Assembly (NCBI GenBank): GCA_023634235.1
Contig: JAMKCF010000030.1
Coordinates: forward strand, 2,046,001-2,110,000
Direction of reading: 5' to 3'
DNA: 64,000 bases
DNA from: Pisaster brevispinus
Taxonomy: Eukaryota; Echinodermata; Asteroidea; Forcipulatida; Asteriidae
This document shows positions 1 to 11,053 of the stretch, piece by piece. The notes beneath the pieces were generated by a model. The model saw only the letters and a program-made list of their open reading frames with translations, was not told the DNA's origin and made no database searches. The translations under genes and the position numbers were made by a program. How positions within the stretch are numbered: the stretch's first letter is position 1; every line of letters starts with the position of its first letter.

Positions 1-1925
1 ACTTGGACACCATTCTTTTTACACAGATCCCAGTGAATCACTTTGGCCAACTTGTCGTGTCTTCCTTTGTACTCCGTCTGGGCCATCATACTACATTCAC
101 TGACAATATGAAATACAGTCTCCTCTGCCTTATTACACATTCTGCACATAGGAGAGACGTTTGCTTTCTCTATCCTTGCCTTTATTACAATTGTCCTTAG
201 AGACTGGTCTTGTGCCGCAGTAATCGAGCCCTCTGTTTTTTTCTTAAGTTCTACGCTCTTTCTCTTCGTGACACCATAAAAAAAAATCACACCGTTTCGC
301 CATGCCTTACTTGTTGAGTAACAGTTTGATTTTAGCGTGTAACACATTTCTGTGAAGAACCAAATCACTTTTAAATCACCCAAATCATTAGATAGAGACC
401 CTTTTGACTAAATAAAATCAATTCAAGCAAAATTGTTTTTTGAGATGAGCCCAAATTTCTCTTTCTGCTCAATCAACCATTTCTTTGAATAACACCCTTT
501 GTTCACACAACTTAGCAAGGCTTAGTAATTGCAGTACAATTCCTATGGGAATTCCTGGAGAGTGGGTCATTGTTGGATTGTGTTAGTGAAAAACAAACCC
601 CGGATAGTGATAAGACAATTGGCATGCTATTTGGCTAGATGCTGTTGTGGAACTTGGAGTTTTTTAGATTTTTTGGAGTAAAAAAATGGCGGATTACCGA
701 CTTTTTAATTAAAAACTGTAACTCAATAAGTGAGCGATTGTGTCATTGAGTGTTAACCAATTCCAGGACTTGCTGCTGGCAACTTCTTCAGTGCATCTCA
801 AGAACCGGCCATGAAGTGGTTTGTTCCGCCAATCTTGATGTCTTTCCTCTTTCCTTTTGCCTCTTGTACTCCTTCGGCCCAACTTCGCTTGCCTTCGTTT
901 ACTTCTGCGCAACTTTCAACAAGTTCTCCTCAGTCCTCCTAATATGACAATGTAAGCTCCTGCGCTCGATGTTGACACTGTCTGCCACACTTAGCAACCC
1001 CCTATCGCCCTCTGACTTCGGAAGATAAAGTCTGCTCACATTCGCCCGCAGATGAAGCATACCATTTATGGTCATCAGTTTTCTCATTCTCCTGTCCATG
1101 ACATCTAGATCTTCCTTAGTCCACTCGACAATACCCGCACTATACCTCATCAAAGACACGGCCCATGTGTTATTTGCCTTAACCATGTTCCCCCCGTTCA
1201 GTTTCGACTTCAAACATTTCTTTACCTGTCTGATGTAGTCTGCCCTCAACCTCACCTTTGCAGATGGTTGATCTTACATCCGTCCTTCTTCATTTCATAA
1301 CCTGCACTCACCTTCCTCAGAATCATCGACAGGGGCATCAGTGCCAGAACAAACAGGAGCAAAGACAGAGAGTCACCTTGGAAAATCCCTCTTCTTATGC
1401 ATACCTTGCCCAGACTAGCAATTTTTGGCCGTCAGATTAGTTCGCCATGTCTTCATGCTCTCACTTAGAAGACGCTTTACTGCATCAGCCAGTCCAACCA
1501 TATCCAGGCATTCCATTATCCACGTGTGCGATACCATGTCATACGCCTTCTTGTAATCGATCCACGCCATTGCCAAGTTCGTCTTTCTGCTCCTGCAGTC
1601 CTTCAGTACAGCCTTATCGATGATAAGTTGATCCTTCGTACCTCTGGACCGCTTCTTTCAGCCTTTCTGCTCCTCTGGAAACAACTGCTGGTCATCCATA
1701 TGACGATAGAGGTCTTCTGCAATCATACTGGTCAAGAGTTCATACATCACAGGTAAGCACGTGATTGGTCTATAGTTACTAGCAATGTTAATGTACCTTT
1801 CTTGATGTCCTTCATGGTCAGAACCGTTCTTGCCTCAGTCATCCAACATGGGACCTTACCATGTCCTAGACAGTCTTGCAATTGTAGGGCCATTCGCTCA
1901 TGCAAACTGCGAATGAACTATTCTT
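1..1925 (-). pseudogene. LINE reverse-transcriptase fossil (non-LTR retrotransposon)
   Basis: Read on the minus strand, the region gives conserved pieces of a LINE polymerase in order. Near 1780-1690 is a segment resembling NYRPITCLPVMYELLTS. Near 1560 is an [12 protein letters not shown] block, the RT palm region. Near 1385 is FQGDSLSLLLFVLALMP. At 1255-899 is a 118-residue open stretch containing KSKLNGGN and NTWAVSLMRYS, and at about 200-1 is a C-terminal zinc-knuckle-like stretch (CRMCNKAEETV, then SEC). These blocks are typical of a LINE family common in marine invertebrates. The element is dead. Frames change several times, the catalytic metal-binding motif expected after KINHL is missing because the sequence jumps to the RADYIRQVKK segment at about 1258, and about 285-740 looks like unrelated inserted sequence between the C-terminal blocks. 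The left end runs off the window. Confidence 0.88.
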
Positions 1926-1929
1926 TTTT

Positions 1930-2546
1930 TGTTCTAATATCATTAAACAGCTACTCGAGCAAGTAATTCTCAACGGTAATGCTATTAAAATGTGTTTATA
2001 ATGTGTTTGTTTATAATTTAATTGTAATTTTAAAAATACCGTTACACTTCTGAATTTTCATATTTTACGATCAAAATATTACGCCCCAATCTCAAGGTTT
2101 TGAAAAACTAGCTATACCTCTACCACTGATGGCATGCGTCAAAATAACAACTCCTTGACGTCATGTGTGGGATGTTGCGTTGTTATACCTCCATGTTGCA
2201 ACAAAGCAGCTATACAAAATGGAGTGCCCTTATATGACGCAATAGGAGTGATGATGTAACAGAGCTTTTCACAAATCTTTCTGAAGTAAAGCACAGAACA
2301 AGGGTGTTCAAAAATTATCGTGTTTTTTTTTATAAATTTAAAATCTTAAATCTCAAGTGAACTCAATTTCCTTATTGATTGGAAACATTTTAAATGAATT
2401 TCAGCAAAGATGAGTTGTATCCGTTTTTTGTTTGAGCTGGTCTTTAATGATTAACCTCTTTTGGTAGCACTGTTTTGTACTTTGTACAGTTTTGCTTGTT
2501 TTGATAAATGCCATTTTCTTGTGTAGTTTGTATTACTCGATTCCAG
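1930..2546. other. non-coding, no recognisable feature
   Basis: AT-rich sequence with no convincing exon, repeat or RNA gene on either strand. If the downstream CTR9 tail was once part of a full gene, this would be intron. Confidence 0.5.
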
Positions 2547-4537
2547 ATGGCCCGTCAACAAAAAGTAGAACAGCGAAGTAAAGAGTAGATGGAGAAGAGA
2601 GCTCGAGAAAACCAAAAACATCCTTGTGGTTACTGAACCCAAACCAGTCCGCAAAGGAGGTGGTGGTAGACGTGGAAAGGTTGGACAAACTTGATTTCAA
2701 TTATTTGTAAAACGAATGCTCATTGGAACTTCTTTATTTATTCATGATTACTTTTGACCTAGATTAGCCCTTTATTTCTGTGTAAACCGAGACAAATAGT
2801 TTATTCTGAGGTATATAGAGAATATATAACACAACAGTTTAATGTAAGATTATTAAATTTGTATGAATAACTTTGACAAAAATAATTATGAGGCTGAATT
2901 AGTTACAATTGAAATAGCAAAATGATTCATTTGAAAGGTTCTCTGGATCATATGAAACAGTGTAATGAATAATCATGAATGAGTCTATGGATAATCCTGA
3001 GGCATTAATACTCATGAGGTTGAAACATTCATGATAGAAATCCAAGGGCGAGATATATAGCGAGGGCAGTCACAGTGAGATGGACACGGGAGAAGCCAAA
3101 CCCCAAAAGAAGCGAAAGAAGCAGCGAAGTGACGAAGAAGGAGACGGCGATGGGAAACGAGAAAATAAGGCCAAGAAAAGAAGGTTAGAAATAAACTAAC
3201 AAAGAAACTTACAAAATTTGTAAACAAATGTTTTCAGCTATGACCATTGGAACACAAGAAATTTTCAAAAGCTGAGTCAGGGCAAAAGTTTTAAGGACTG
3301 TAGTAGGTTTGTTGATTTGGTTATTTTCCAGTAGATAAGATTCTTATGAAAATAGGGGGGGTGGAAGTGTCTCCAACCTCATGTCAAAACTGATCATGAA
3401 AGTAAGAAAGCAAAAGTCCAAAGAAGAATTTTCAGATATAAAATGATTTTGAAGAGTGTCTCCTTAACACAAATGAACTTTTTACTTTATCTTCTCATTA
3501 AACCAAATCTCATAAGACATGAGACGGTGAGGAATTGGCCCTGCACAAGCGCAAGGAGCGCAAGTCCGGCGAGAGCGGAGCATCTCGCAGCCGCAAAGGG
3601 ATCCAAAAATTCCAGATTGAAGAGGAGAAGCCTGGCAAGTTTAAGTCCAAGGCTATCGTGTCTTCTAGTGAGTCGGACTCAGAGGGAGAGAGGCTTCAGA
3701 TTGATGAGACCAGTTCATTTCAGGTTTTTTCTATCTCTCTCTATCAAAGGGACACATTGGGCACTCTGGGATATAAAAAACATTTGTTTTTAAATGAATA
3801 TGGTTGGAAAAGTATTTCAAAAGTATTTCATAAGTGGCAAATTTGTAGCAATATCCCTCAAATTTCAGCGGGTTTTGTGTAAACAGAACACAGTCTTCTG
3901 TTTTCTAGAACCGAAGTTTTGACTCTACAAAGTTTGTATGTTCCGTTTGTTGTATTTCAAAAGGCAAACTTGTGTTTTTCAATCACAACTCACTAATGAC
4001 CAAACACATCATTAGGACACCAGACCAAGTAATTTATGGCTTGATGTCGTTCTGCTTAGAAAAATTTATATTCTTCAAAACAAAGCATTAAGATTTATGA
4101 AGTTTTACAAAATTACATCCTCTTAAATGATGGCATTCGTTATTTTATTTCCTTTTTATTTTAGTGACAATGAGGAAGCGTCCGTTAGTCAGAAACCGTC
4201 ACCGTCTAAGAGTTGTGGTTGCATCCGCCGTATCGCCTCGGACTCCAGCGACTCCGATGAAAGGAAGTCAAGATCCAAAGGTCAAGATCAAGCTTCTTGG
4301 TCTGAGTCCGAGGGGGAGAGTAAACCTCGTAGCAAGGCACTTCAGTCAGACAGAGATGAGGAATCAGGAGGTGAGGGTCAGAGGTCAGGTAGCAAAGCAC
4401 AGGGGTCAGGCAGTGAGGGTCAGAGATCAGATGCTGAATCGGAGAACGAGGAGGCAGCATCTCAAGGAGAGGGGTCCGGCGGGGAAGAAGCAGGGCCGGA
4501 TGTAGCGGCGTCTGGTAATGAAGGGGTCGCTGACTGA
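2547..4537 (+). pseudogene. CTR9: CTR9 C-terminal exons (PAF1 complex subunit), decayed
   Basis: CTR9 is the TPR scaffold of the nuclear PAF1 transcription-elongation complex and ends in a charged, Ser/Asp/Glu-rich tail. Four exon-like segments match that tail. 2547-2679: after a polypyrimidine-AG, contains EKTKNILVVTEPKPVRKGGG, close to the EKTKNIL..GGGGGRR region of animal CTR9. 3076-3183: KPQKKRKKQ followed by a basic/acidic stretch. About 3524-3723: KPGKFKSKAIVSSSESDSE, the K(I/F)KSKAI(I/V)SSS signature. 4165-4537: Ser/Glu/Gly-rich tail ending in TGA at 4535-4537. Damage is clear in the first segment, with an in-frame TAG at 2586-2588 and a frame change before EKTKN. Exon phases between the first two segments do not join. 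The last three segments are open, so partial function cannot be excluded. The final codons overlap sequence shared with the CUB exon that follows, so the stop may be borrowed. Confidence 0.8.
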
Positions 4538-5093
4538 GGAGACCTCCTGTCTGTCAACTTCCATTGGACTATCCACCAGATGCCAAGTGTCAGTGGTTGA
4601 AACACTCGCAATTAGACGTCGGGGTTCAGATTGTTTTCAGTGAGTTCAAGTTGGAAAAACTTGGCGGGAAGCTGCACATCTGACTACCTCAAGATCAGAA
4701 TCTTTCTCCTTAAGATTTAAACAACTTGTGAAATATGTTTCAAATATTTCCCATTGAATTTGATTGGCTGAGAGAACAATTTATTTATTTTTTTAATGTT
4801 GATCTTTTTTTTAGTGCAAATCCACTAATCAGTGAAATAATGTTTACATGTTTTTCCACTTCTTGAAGAAAACTGTTTTAAAGATCTTCAGATGTATTTT
4901 TGACAATTCTTGATTTGATTGTCTCAATTACAGCTGAGTGATTTGACGACTGTGCAGCCAGCTTGGCCCAATCGACCGGTCATCCATCGGGAGGGAAGTC
5001 CTGCTGGAGTTTGTCTCTGATGAATCAAACTCCTTTCCAGGATACTCGGCTTGTTATACGGTGTTGCCATGGATCCCTGACTCTCCATGTTTG
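4526..5093 (+). pseudogene. CUB domain, first of block A (two half exons)
   Basis: CUB domains are about 110-residue extracellular beta-sandwich modules, usually coded by two half exons. The first half (about 4526-4693) reads SVNF, then after a frame change KCQWLKHSQLDVGVQIVFSE and FKLEKLGGKL, the usual C-x-W and F-x-x-F-x-L pattern. Its donor site is mutated: block B has AAG-GTCAGA and this copy has AAG-ATCAGA. The second half (4934-5093), after TTACAG, matches the block B exon at 20295 but lacks 17 bp after GACGAC, shifting the frame. An early TGA at 4535-4537 is shared with block B. The domain is therefore broken at a stop, a donor and a frameshift. It directly abuts the CTR9 tail, so the junction is a rearrangement or the two genes are very close. 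Confidence 0.7.
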
Positions 5094-5202
5094 TTGAGAA
5101 ATGGGTGTTAAATCTCGGTGTAGGCAGTAAAAGTACCTTATTTTCCTTCATACTTGACGCGGCTTATCTGACTTCCATAGTTGCAACAAAATCACTGCGT
5201 CT

Positions 5203-5700
5203 TTTCTAATGGTGTGTCTTATCTTGAATCACTATAGATCATTGTGATGATCACTGTGTGAAATTAAATTCATCCTATAAAATGAGCCTTTCATTTGCTA
5301 ATGGTAATTTTGTCACATTATAATGACGCAGTGTGTAGTTATAAAGTGTAGTTTTTAAGGTTTAGCGTAGTTTTGAGGTAAGCAGCTGTACATGAGATTG
5401 GACCTTTAGTCTAATTTCATTAAGCCTGTTATAGCACACACAAAATGTTATGCGCACAGTATAAAATCAGCCTTAATGTCATAGTAAAGGTTGCTATGCC
5501 TGGTACCTAATTGTTCAATTATCTGACTTTCAAATGTGCAACAAAAATCACTGGGTCTTATCTAAAGATGGGCCTTTTCTGGTATCACTATAGATCATTG
5601 TGATGATAACTATGTGAAATGAAATTTATCCTGTGAAATAAGCCTTTCATTTGCTCAGGGTAATGTTGTCACATTATTTAAAGTAGCAGTTATTGCTGCA
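5203..5700. repeat. intronic repeat of the CUB gene, two diverged copies
   Basis: Segments at about 5215-5470 and 5570-5690 are similar to each other, to 7110-7325 and to 20580-20860. All contain ATCCTGTRAAATRAGCCTTT followed by CATTTGCT and, in the longer ones, a GTAGTTATAAAGTGTAG stretch. They lie in introns between CUB half exons and indicate that the gene grew by duplicating exon-plus-intron units. Confidence 0.7.
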
Positions 5701-5951
5701 TTGCAAATAAACATATCCAAAGAAACTGATTACTGTTGGAGAGAGCACAGCAGTCTTTTGAAGGTGATATCTAATTTTGTCATCTTTACCATCTTATATT
5801 ACTAGTAGTTGAGTACAAAGAAAGACACAGGTTTTCTCGTAGTTAGGCGCTAACAGCGTTTGTGGGTTCTATGGGAAATCCTGTAGATATGGGTTCAAGA
5901 CAAAAGCGTTGAGTTTAAAAACCGATTATCTCTGAACTTTTCAAATTTCAG

Positions 5952-6142
5952 CGTAGTGTGTAAACGTCTTCCATGTGCCAGCCCTTGCCATATCTCTGAC
6001 CGAAGACCTGCCTACACTACACCTCCTCCCAGCAGACTGCGGCTGTCAGATCCTCTTTACTCTCCCTCCAGAAGAGACTGCACTTCTCGTCATTCATGAG
6101 CTTGTGATACCCGATGCTGACTGCGAGAAACATTATTTTGAG
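5952..6142 (+). pseudogene. CUB domain N-terminal half exon, second of block A
   Basis: The segment starts after TTTCAG and ends GAG before GTACTT. It is open through LPADCGCQILFTLPPEETAL and continues HELVIPDADCEKHYFE, with the two cysteines and the hydrophobic ladder of a CUB first half. A homologous but more damaged copy is at 19352-19482. No matching second half follows before the next first-half exon at 7460, so the domain is incomplete. It looks intact as an exon but sits in a broken gene. Confidence 0.7.
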
Positions 6143-6473
6143 GTACTTTTCATCAAGTTAATGTTGCAAAGCAATTTTTTTATACTGGAGTGTACAGACT
6201 AGCAATGTTACGCACAGAGTGGAGGCTTCTGGGAATAATAGCAGGCAGTAGACTTACCAGGTACATCCATTGTCTTCGGAGATGTGTGCATGCTCAGTAC
6301 TATGTCAACAATGTTTGTTGCCACCTAGAGTTCCAGTGATGGAAACTAGAGATAAACCTTCCCTTTATAATTCTATTGGTGTTTGGCAGATTACCTTCAT
6401 TCCCACTTGATGGTATCTGACATCCACAAAACGTCAACAAACATTCTCAAGAAAAGTGCAAATAACAAGTTCA

Positions 6474-6890
6474 AGTGGCGTGTCGTGGCCGAGTGGATAA
6501 GATCACTGGACTCAAGCTCTGGTGTTTCTGATCAGCAGAGTGTGGGTTCAAGCCCCGGTCGTGACACCTGTGTCCTTAAGCAAGACACTTAACCATGTTT
6601 GCTTCGTCCTTCAGATGGGACGTAAAGCCGTTGGTCCCGTGTGTTGTGTAACGCACGAAAAAGAACCCAGTGCACTTATCGAAAAGAGAAGGGGTCCGCC
6701 CAGGTGTTCCTGGTTTGATCAGCTGCATATTGCGCCACAGCACCTTGTAAACCATTACAAGGTGCTATGTAAAGGAGTAGGTCTCATACTTCAAAACGTA
6801 GCCCCAAATACCTTGCAGGAAATACTGAATGTTAAGCGCTTAGAGGCTGGCCTGCAGTAGGCGCTATACAAATACACTATAATAAATAAG
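6474..6890 (+). mobile_element. tRNA-derived SINE (about 415 bp)
   Basis: The head is tRNA-like (serine/leucine type). It has an A-box-like GTGGCCGAGTGG at about 6486, an anticodon-arm region and a B-box-like GGGTTCAAGCC at about 6543. It is followed by a body with TTAAGCAAGACACTTAACC and a tail with GGCGCTATACAAATACACTA and AATAAAT. Flanks carry an imperfect duplication (ATAACAAGTT / ATAAATAAGTT). The paralogous site in block B at about 19805-19822 is empty. Same family as the minus-strand copy at 24212-24627. Confidence 0.9.
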
Positions 6891-7104
6891 TTAATGTCTG
6901 CTAACGTTTCCTGCCTATGTAAATTTTGCAAATCAAATTTGGAAGTTCTATAGGTCAGTTTTCTTGTGCAAGGCATTACTTGGAAACAACCAAAATGTTT
7001 AGTTGATTCTTGATCATCAAAATTTGTTTTAAAAAAATGCTTTTATTGTGGTGTATTTCTAAGAATCTTCTCTTGTTTTTCTACTTTTTAAAGACTGATG
7101 ATTT

Positions 7105-7325
7105 AGCCACCTTGTGCTACGATCGTTACTGTGTGAAATTATATTTATCCTGTAAAATGAGCCTTTCATTTGCTCAGGGTAATATTGTCATATTAATTAA
7201 AATAAAGCAATGTGTAGTTATAAAGTGTAGTTTTCAAGGTTTAGCGTAGTTTTAGGGTAAGCATCTGTATAAGAGATTGAACCTGTTGCCTAATTTCATA
7301 AAGCCTGTTAGCACACAAAAAATGC
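7105..7325. repeat. third intronic repeat copy of CUB block A
   Basis: Diverged copy of the unit at 5215-5470, with the same ATTTATCCTGTAAAATGAGC and GTAGTTATAAAGTGTAG landmarks. It precedes the next CUB first-half exon. Confidence 0.65.
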
Positions 7326-7459
7326 TATCTGCAGTATAAAAATGCTGAGTAGACTCAAGTTATGATCCGCCAAAACGTCATGACGACTGGTACCTAACTT
7401 ATATTGTACTTATCATCACTGTGATATTCTTTGTTTTTTTTTCTTTTTCGTCTACATAG

Positions 7460-8523
7460 ACTGGAATCATCCAATCACCGAACAACGCTTCCAGCACCCG
7501 TTATAAAACAACTCCCTTGTGTGCTTTCAACAATCATTGTCAAACTGACGTCCCATAGCAGTACGTGATGCTTTCCTTTACTCAACTCAAACTTGAATCC
7601 GATCTGCAATGCACGAAGGACTTCATTGAGGTAAGAACAGGGTTTTACCGTTAACTTGTCTCCAACTGATGTGACCGCTAGAAATAATGTCTTTGGATTT
7701 CAATTATAAGATAGAATCAAAAGCGCACTGTATTTGTTAATCTTGTTGGTGAAGGCATGGGATCAAAACTACAACTGCTTTCCCACAGTAGGTCTGTAGC
7801 CAGCCTCTGTCTTTTACACGGATGTTTGCAAGGTAAACGTGCTACCTGTGTGTCCAACCTGGTTCCTCCTATCAGGATGTTTGAGTGTTAAACCAGGCTT
7901 TCTGCTTGTTAATCTTGCTTGGCTGAGATGTAGAACAAAAAGCAATCCAACAGCTTTATTCCATGTACATCTCTTTGGAACTCCTTACCTGTTAAATCAA
8001 CATTTCTCTCCATCCTACAATCTAAACTGATTTCAGACGCAGATCCTCCTTTAGCTCTCTGAGTTATTCTCATATTGAATGTTTTTTGTTCTGTATGTAA
8101 CCCCCAATACCAAGAGTGGCTTTTAGCCTTGTTTTGGGCAAACATGCTTTAAAGTTATAAAAAAAACACAAGGTCGTAACTTGATAGGTGGAAAGGTCAT
8201 ATCTAACACACTATAGCAAGCACACATTTTGCTCCACGCGATAAGGTCATATCTCTTTTAATTGTTTTTTGCCTACACTTATTGCACTACCAACAAAAAT
8301 GTCAATTGCAACCTGGCTCCACTGACATAGTGAAATCTTTTCTTTTTTGGTGTGTGTTCAGATTCAGGACGTGATACCCAAGAAGCGTCTGTCTTCTGTA
8401 GGGATGCAAATACTTTCACTTGGATCACCGAGGGGAGTGAAGTCATCACAAAATTCCAAACAGACGACGAGTAGTGCTTCCAAGGTTGCAGAGAGCTCGA
8501 GAGAAAGAGACATTTTCCTGTAA
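7460..8523 (+). pseudogene. last CUB domain of block A and 3' end of the gene
   Basis: First half, 7460-7630: after CTACATAG, reads GIIQSPNNAS, a central QYVMLSFTQLKLESDLQCTK and DFIE before GTAAGA. It is one frame except for a TAG at 7556-7558. Second half, 8362-8523: after GTTCAG, reads EASVFCRDANTFTWITEGSE, then a frame change and a tail ending DIFL and TAA at 8521-8523. The block B exon at 21479-21619 ends the same way (EGDIFL, TAA), so this is the gene's natural C-terminus. The stop, the frameshift and the LINE tail in the intron argue that this copy is not expressed as a protein. Confidence 0.7.
7838..8155 (+). mobile_element. LINE 3'-end remnant in CUB intron (block A)
   Basis: One frame reads SNSFIPCTSLWNSLP followed by LSILQSKLISD, the usual C-terminal end of CR1/jockey-type LINE polymerases just before the stop. 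A paralogous copy is at 20972-21295. Since both blocks carry it, it was inserted before the block duplication. Confidence 0.6.
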
Positions 8524-9048
8524 AGTGTTGGACATCAGAGTGGTTGGACGGCGGCTTTTTCCATGTATGAACTGAATTATGGCTATCAGTACAGGTAGTG
8601 GTCAGCCTACTGGTCTTTATTTTTTGTATAGTTTATTATCTGATTGTCGACCGACCAGGTTCATATTGTAATATTAATAATAATATTAATAATTATGTGT
8701 ATTATTTTAAATGGAATGCATGGGTGTGTTGACTGCGGTTTGGCTGGTGGGATTCGACTTGGAGGCATAGGTTTGTGAGTTTGTTGTGTGAATGATGATG
8801 ATTAGTGGGCCCTGTGTGTTAGGTAACTTATGCCTTCTTGCCCATCCAGTGTCATGCTATATATTCTATGTTCTCCAATCACGCACTCATGCATTTGCTT
8901 TCTTCGAGATAATAATTATTTGGTAGAGACTGAATATCTAGGAGTTGCCTTCATTTTTATTGACATTTTATCGACATACTTGCATTGTATAAGATAATTA
9001 AATGTACATGTATGTGTTTTATTGACCGCCTGCACAACTCTCAACAGT

Positions 9049-9310
9049 TTGTACAGGTGTTTACAGAGAGAATAAATCCCAGCCAGATCCACAGTCAACA
9101 TCCAAAAGCTGGATACAGCTGTGTAGGACGTCACTTTAATCTTTCTAATCACTCCATTTCTCTCATGATTTTACAGGGCTTTGAGGCACTAGGAAACCAC
9201 AAGATTGTTTGTCTGAGTAGGGAGAAGCTATGGATAAGGCGTCTCCAGACCATTTAACCCCATGGTCTAAACATCCAAGAAGGAAATGTCTAATAACCTT
9301 TTGTCTTTGC
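9049..9310 (+). mobile_element. Penelope-like element remnant, GIY-YIG endonuclease C-terminus (block A)
   Basis: The frame reads GRHFNLSNHSISLMILQGFE followed by ALGNHK and REKLWIRRLQTI, then a stop where the copy in block B has QPHGLN. The xxRHFNxxNHSIxD..., R-E-x-x-W-I and ...PHGLN order is the C-terminal signature of the GIY-YIG nuclease of Penelope-like retroelements. Only the C-terminal end is present. Confidence 0.75.
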
Positions 9311-9402
9311 CTTCTCCTTTTTACCACAGATTCTCCTCTCCAGTCTGCCTCATTCACTAATCAATTACTTTTGTCTCCCTCTTCCCATCATTTATTTTAT
9401 AC

Positions 9403-10175
9403 TTTTTGAGGCTTTGCATGATGAGGTATCAATGTATATTCAGTTTGCATTAACACTGTATGTATATCTACTAGCTATGTAGATTTGTTCTTAAAGAACT
9501 AGGTCTTGCTTTTTAAATATTTTTTATTCTACTGCCGCAGAGTAGATTTGGAAATCGGGAGACTACTTCGGGAGACTACTTAGTTCTGAAAAGAACTGTC
9601 CAGCTTATAAGCTACTACCTGGGCGGTGGGTAGGAAATCGGCTGGGACTACTACTTTGGCTTCATAGTGAATCGGATCGAGGGGACTTCTCAGTATTAAC
9701 TTCATTGCCACGGAGTGAGTTCTTAGTTGGTCTCAACATTTAGACTAGCTTCCTCTAGTCATTGTCTCCGGACAATGACTAGAGCAAGCTAGTCGGTTTC
9801 GACTAGCTTGCTCCAGTCATCGTCTCCTAACGATGAGACAATGACTAGAGCAAGCTAGTCGAAACGTTGAGACCAATTAAGAACTCACTCCGTGGCAGTG
9901 AAGTTAATAACGAGAAGTCCCCTCGATCCTATCCACTATTAAGCTAAAGTAGTAGTCCCGGCCGATTTCCTACCCTCCGCCCAGGTAGTAGCTAATAAGC
10001 TGGACAGTTCTTTTCAGAACTAAGTAGTCTCCCGAAGTAGTCTCCCGATTTCCAAATCTACTCTGCGGCAGTAGAATAAAAATAAAATAAAAAGCAAGAC
10101 CTAGTTCTTTAAGAACAAATCTACATAGCTAGTAGATATACACACGGTTATTACTGCAAACCGAATATTTCATTT
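9403..10175. mobile_element. foldback element with arms of about 300 bp
   Basis: The left arm (about 9428-9790) is repeated inverted at about 9815-10165. Landmarks are GTAGATTTGTTCTTAAAGAA on the left and TTCTTTAAGAACAAATCTAC on the right, and GGGAGACTACTTAGTTCTGA against TCAGAACTAAGTAGTCTCCC. The centre (about 9745-9860) holds nested short palindromes of the type GACTAG-AGCAAG-CTAGTC. No coding capacity. The outermost part, with TTCAGTTTGC and a GCTTTGCATG motif at about 9408, is also shared with the ends at 22450/23546 and 36031, which defines the full terminal repeat. It is inserted in the Penelope-like remnant. Confidence 0.88.
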
Positions 10176-10559
10176 TATCGCATAAACGATAAAATACATT
10201 ATTCGCCGCAGAAGACCCCCGCAGTGTACCAGGCCGTGCTGCAATACACGGTGCTGACAGTTTGGTTATTGGCGTCCTCTGCTGCATGGTTGTTGGGCAA
10301 TAATTTTGTTAGGCTTGCCTTGGTGACGTTCCTTGTAGTGGTTTGGACGTAAGCCATAAAGGTAACCTAACTTTCCCGGGGTAGCAAGGCTGACCTTTAT
10401 GCAAAGTGTGTGTGGTCAAATGGACCTTTATTTTAGATTGCGTAACAAAAGCATGGTACTTCTGAGTAGCGGGAAAGCTAATCACTAAGCTGCGCCAAAA
10501 GTCAAGTAATGTTTTTGTTATTGTATTATTTTGGGGTGTCGTCTGAGAATAAACATCAT
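10176..10559. other. unassigned sequence between foldback and Penelope-like terminal region
   Basis: No counterpart in block B, so probably a separate insertion. No coding signal recognised. Confidence 0.4.
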
Positions 10560-10850
10560 TTATTTTGTCTTTTGTATTCGTTCCTCTTGTGGTCAAACCA
10601 GCCCCTCCCCCACCCCACCCCCTTTTGTTACCCTCCTTTTTGTTCATCCTCCTGCTTTCTCTGTGTGCTTTCTTCTCTAACGTCTATCTCCACTCCACTT
10701 TTTATGTTTGTAGTCTTGTCATTTTGCCTTCAAGAAAGACTCTGCTAGGGTCGAAACGTCAGGCCACTATCTATTTTTGTGTGTGTAGTAGTTTTTCCAT
10801 GATTTTTAGAGCCAATTTGTAATAAGTTTTTTGCTGAGAATTTTTTATTC
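10560..10850 (+). repeat. Penelope-like terminal/UTR segment (block A)
   Basis: Shared with 23560-23890. It includes GTGGTCAAACCAGCCCCTCC, GTTTGTAGTCTTGTCATTT and AGGGTCGAAACGTCAGGCC. In both blocks it follows the GIY-YIG remnant and foldback. The CGAAACGTC motif is common near the ends of Penelope-like elements, whose terminal repeats often carry hammerhead-type ribozymes. I do not see a complete ribozyme core here. Confidence 0.5.
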
Positions 10851-11053
10851 ATGCTCATTTGTATTTAGAACAACTGATTTAATGTCTGGTCATATTGTTA
10901 CTTTCAGTGCATATAATTATATACAGTATATTTTTCTTAAGTGTGAGGGACTGTTTATGTATAATTTTCTTGTGTATGAATCTCACAAGTAAGTCAAATT
11001 GTGAGTTTGAGGTGTATATAAAGTTTAAAGGTGTAAACCAATGAAAATCATGG

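Noticed and set aside
4206..4460. Minus-strand open frame opposite the CTR9 tail
   Set aside because: Shadow of the Ser/Glu-rich coding exon on the plus strand.
6474..6560. tRNA gene (Ser/Leu type)
   Set aside because: A- and B-boxes are present but the arms do not pair properly and a SINE body follows directly; the same unit recurs at 24.2 and 33.4 kb.
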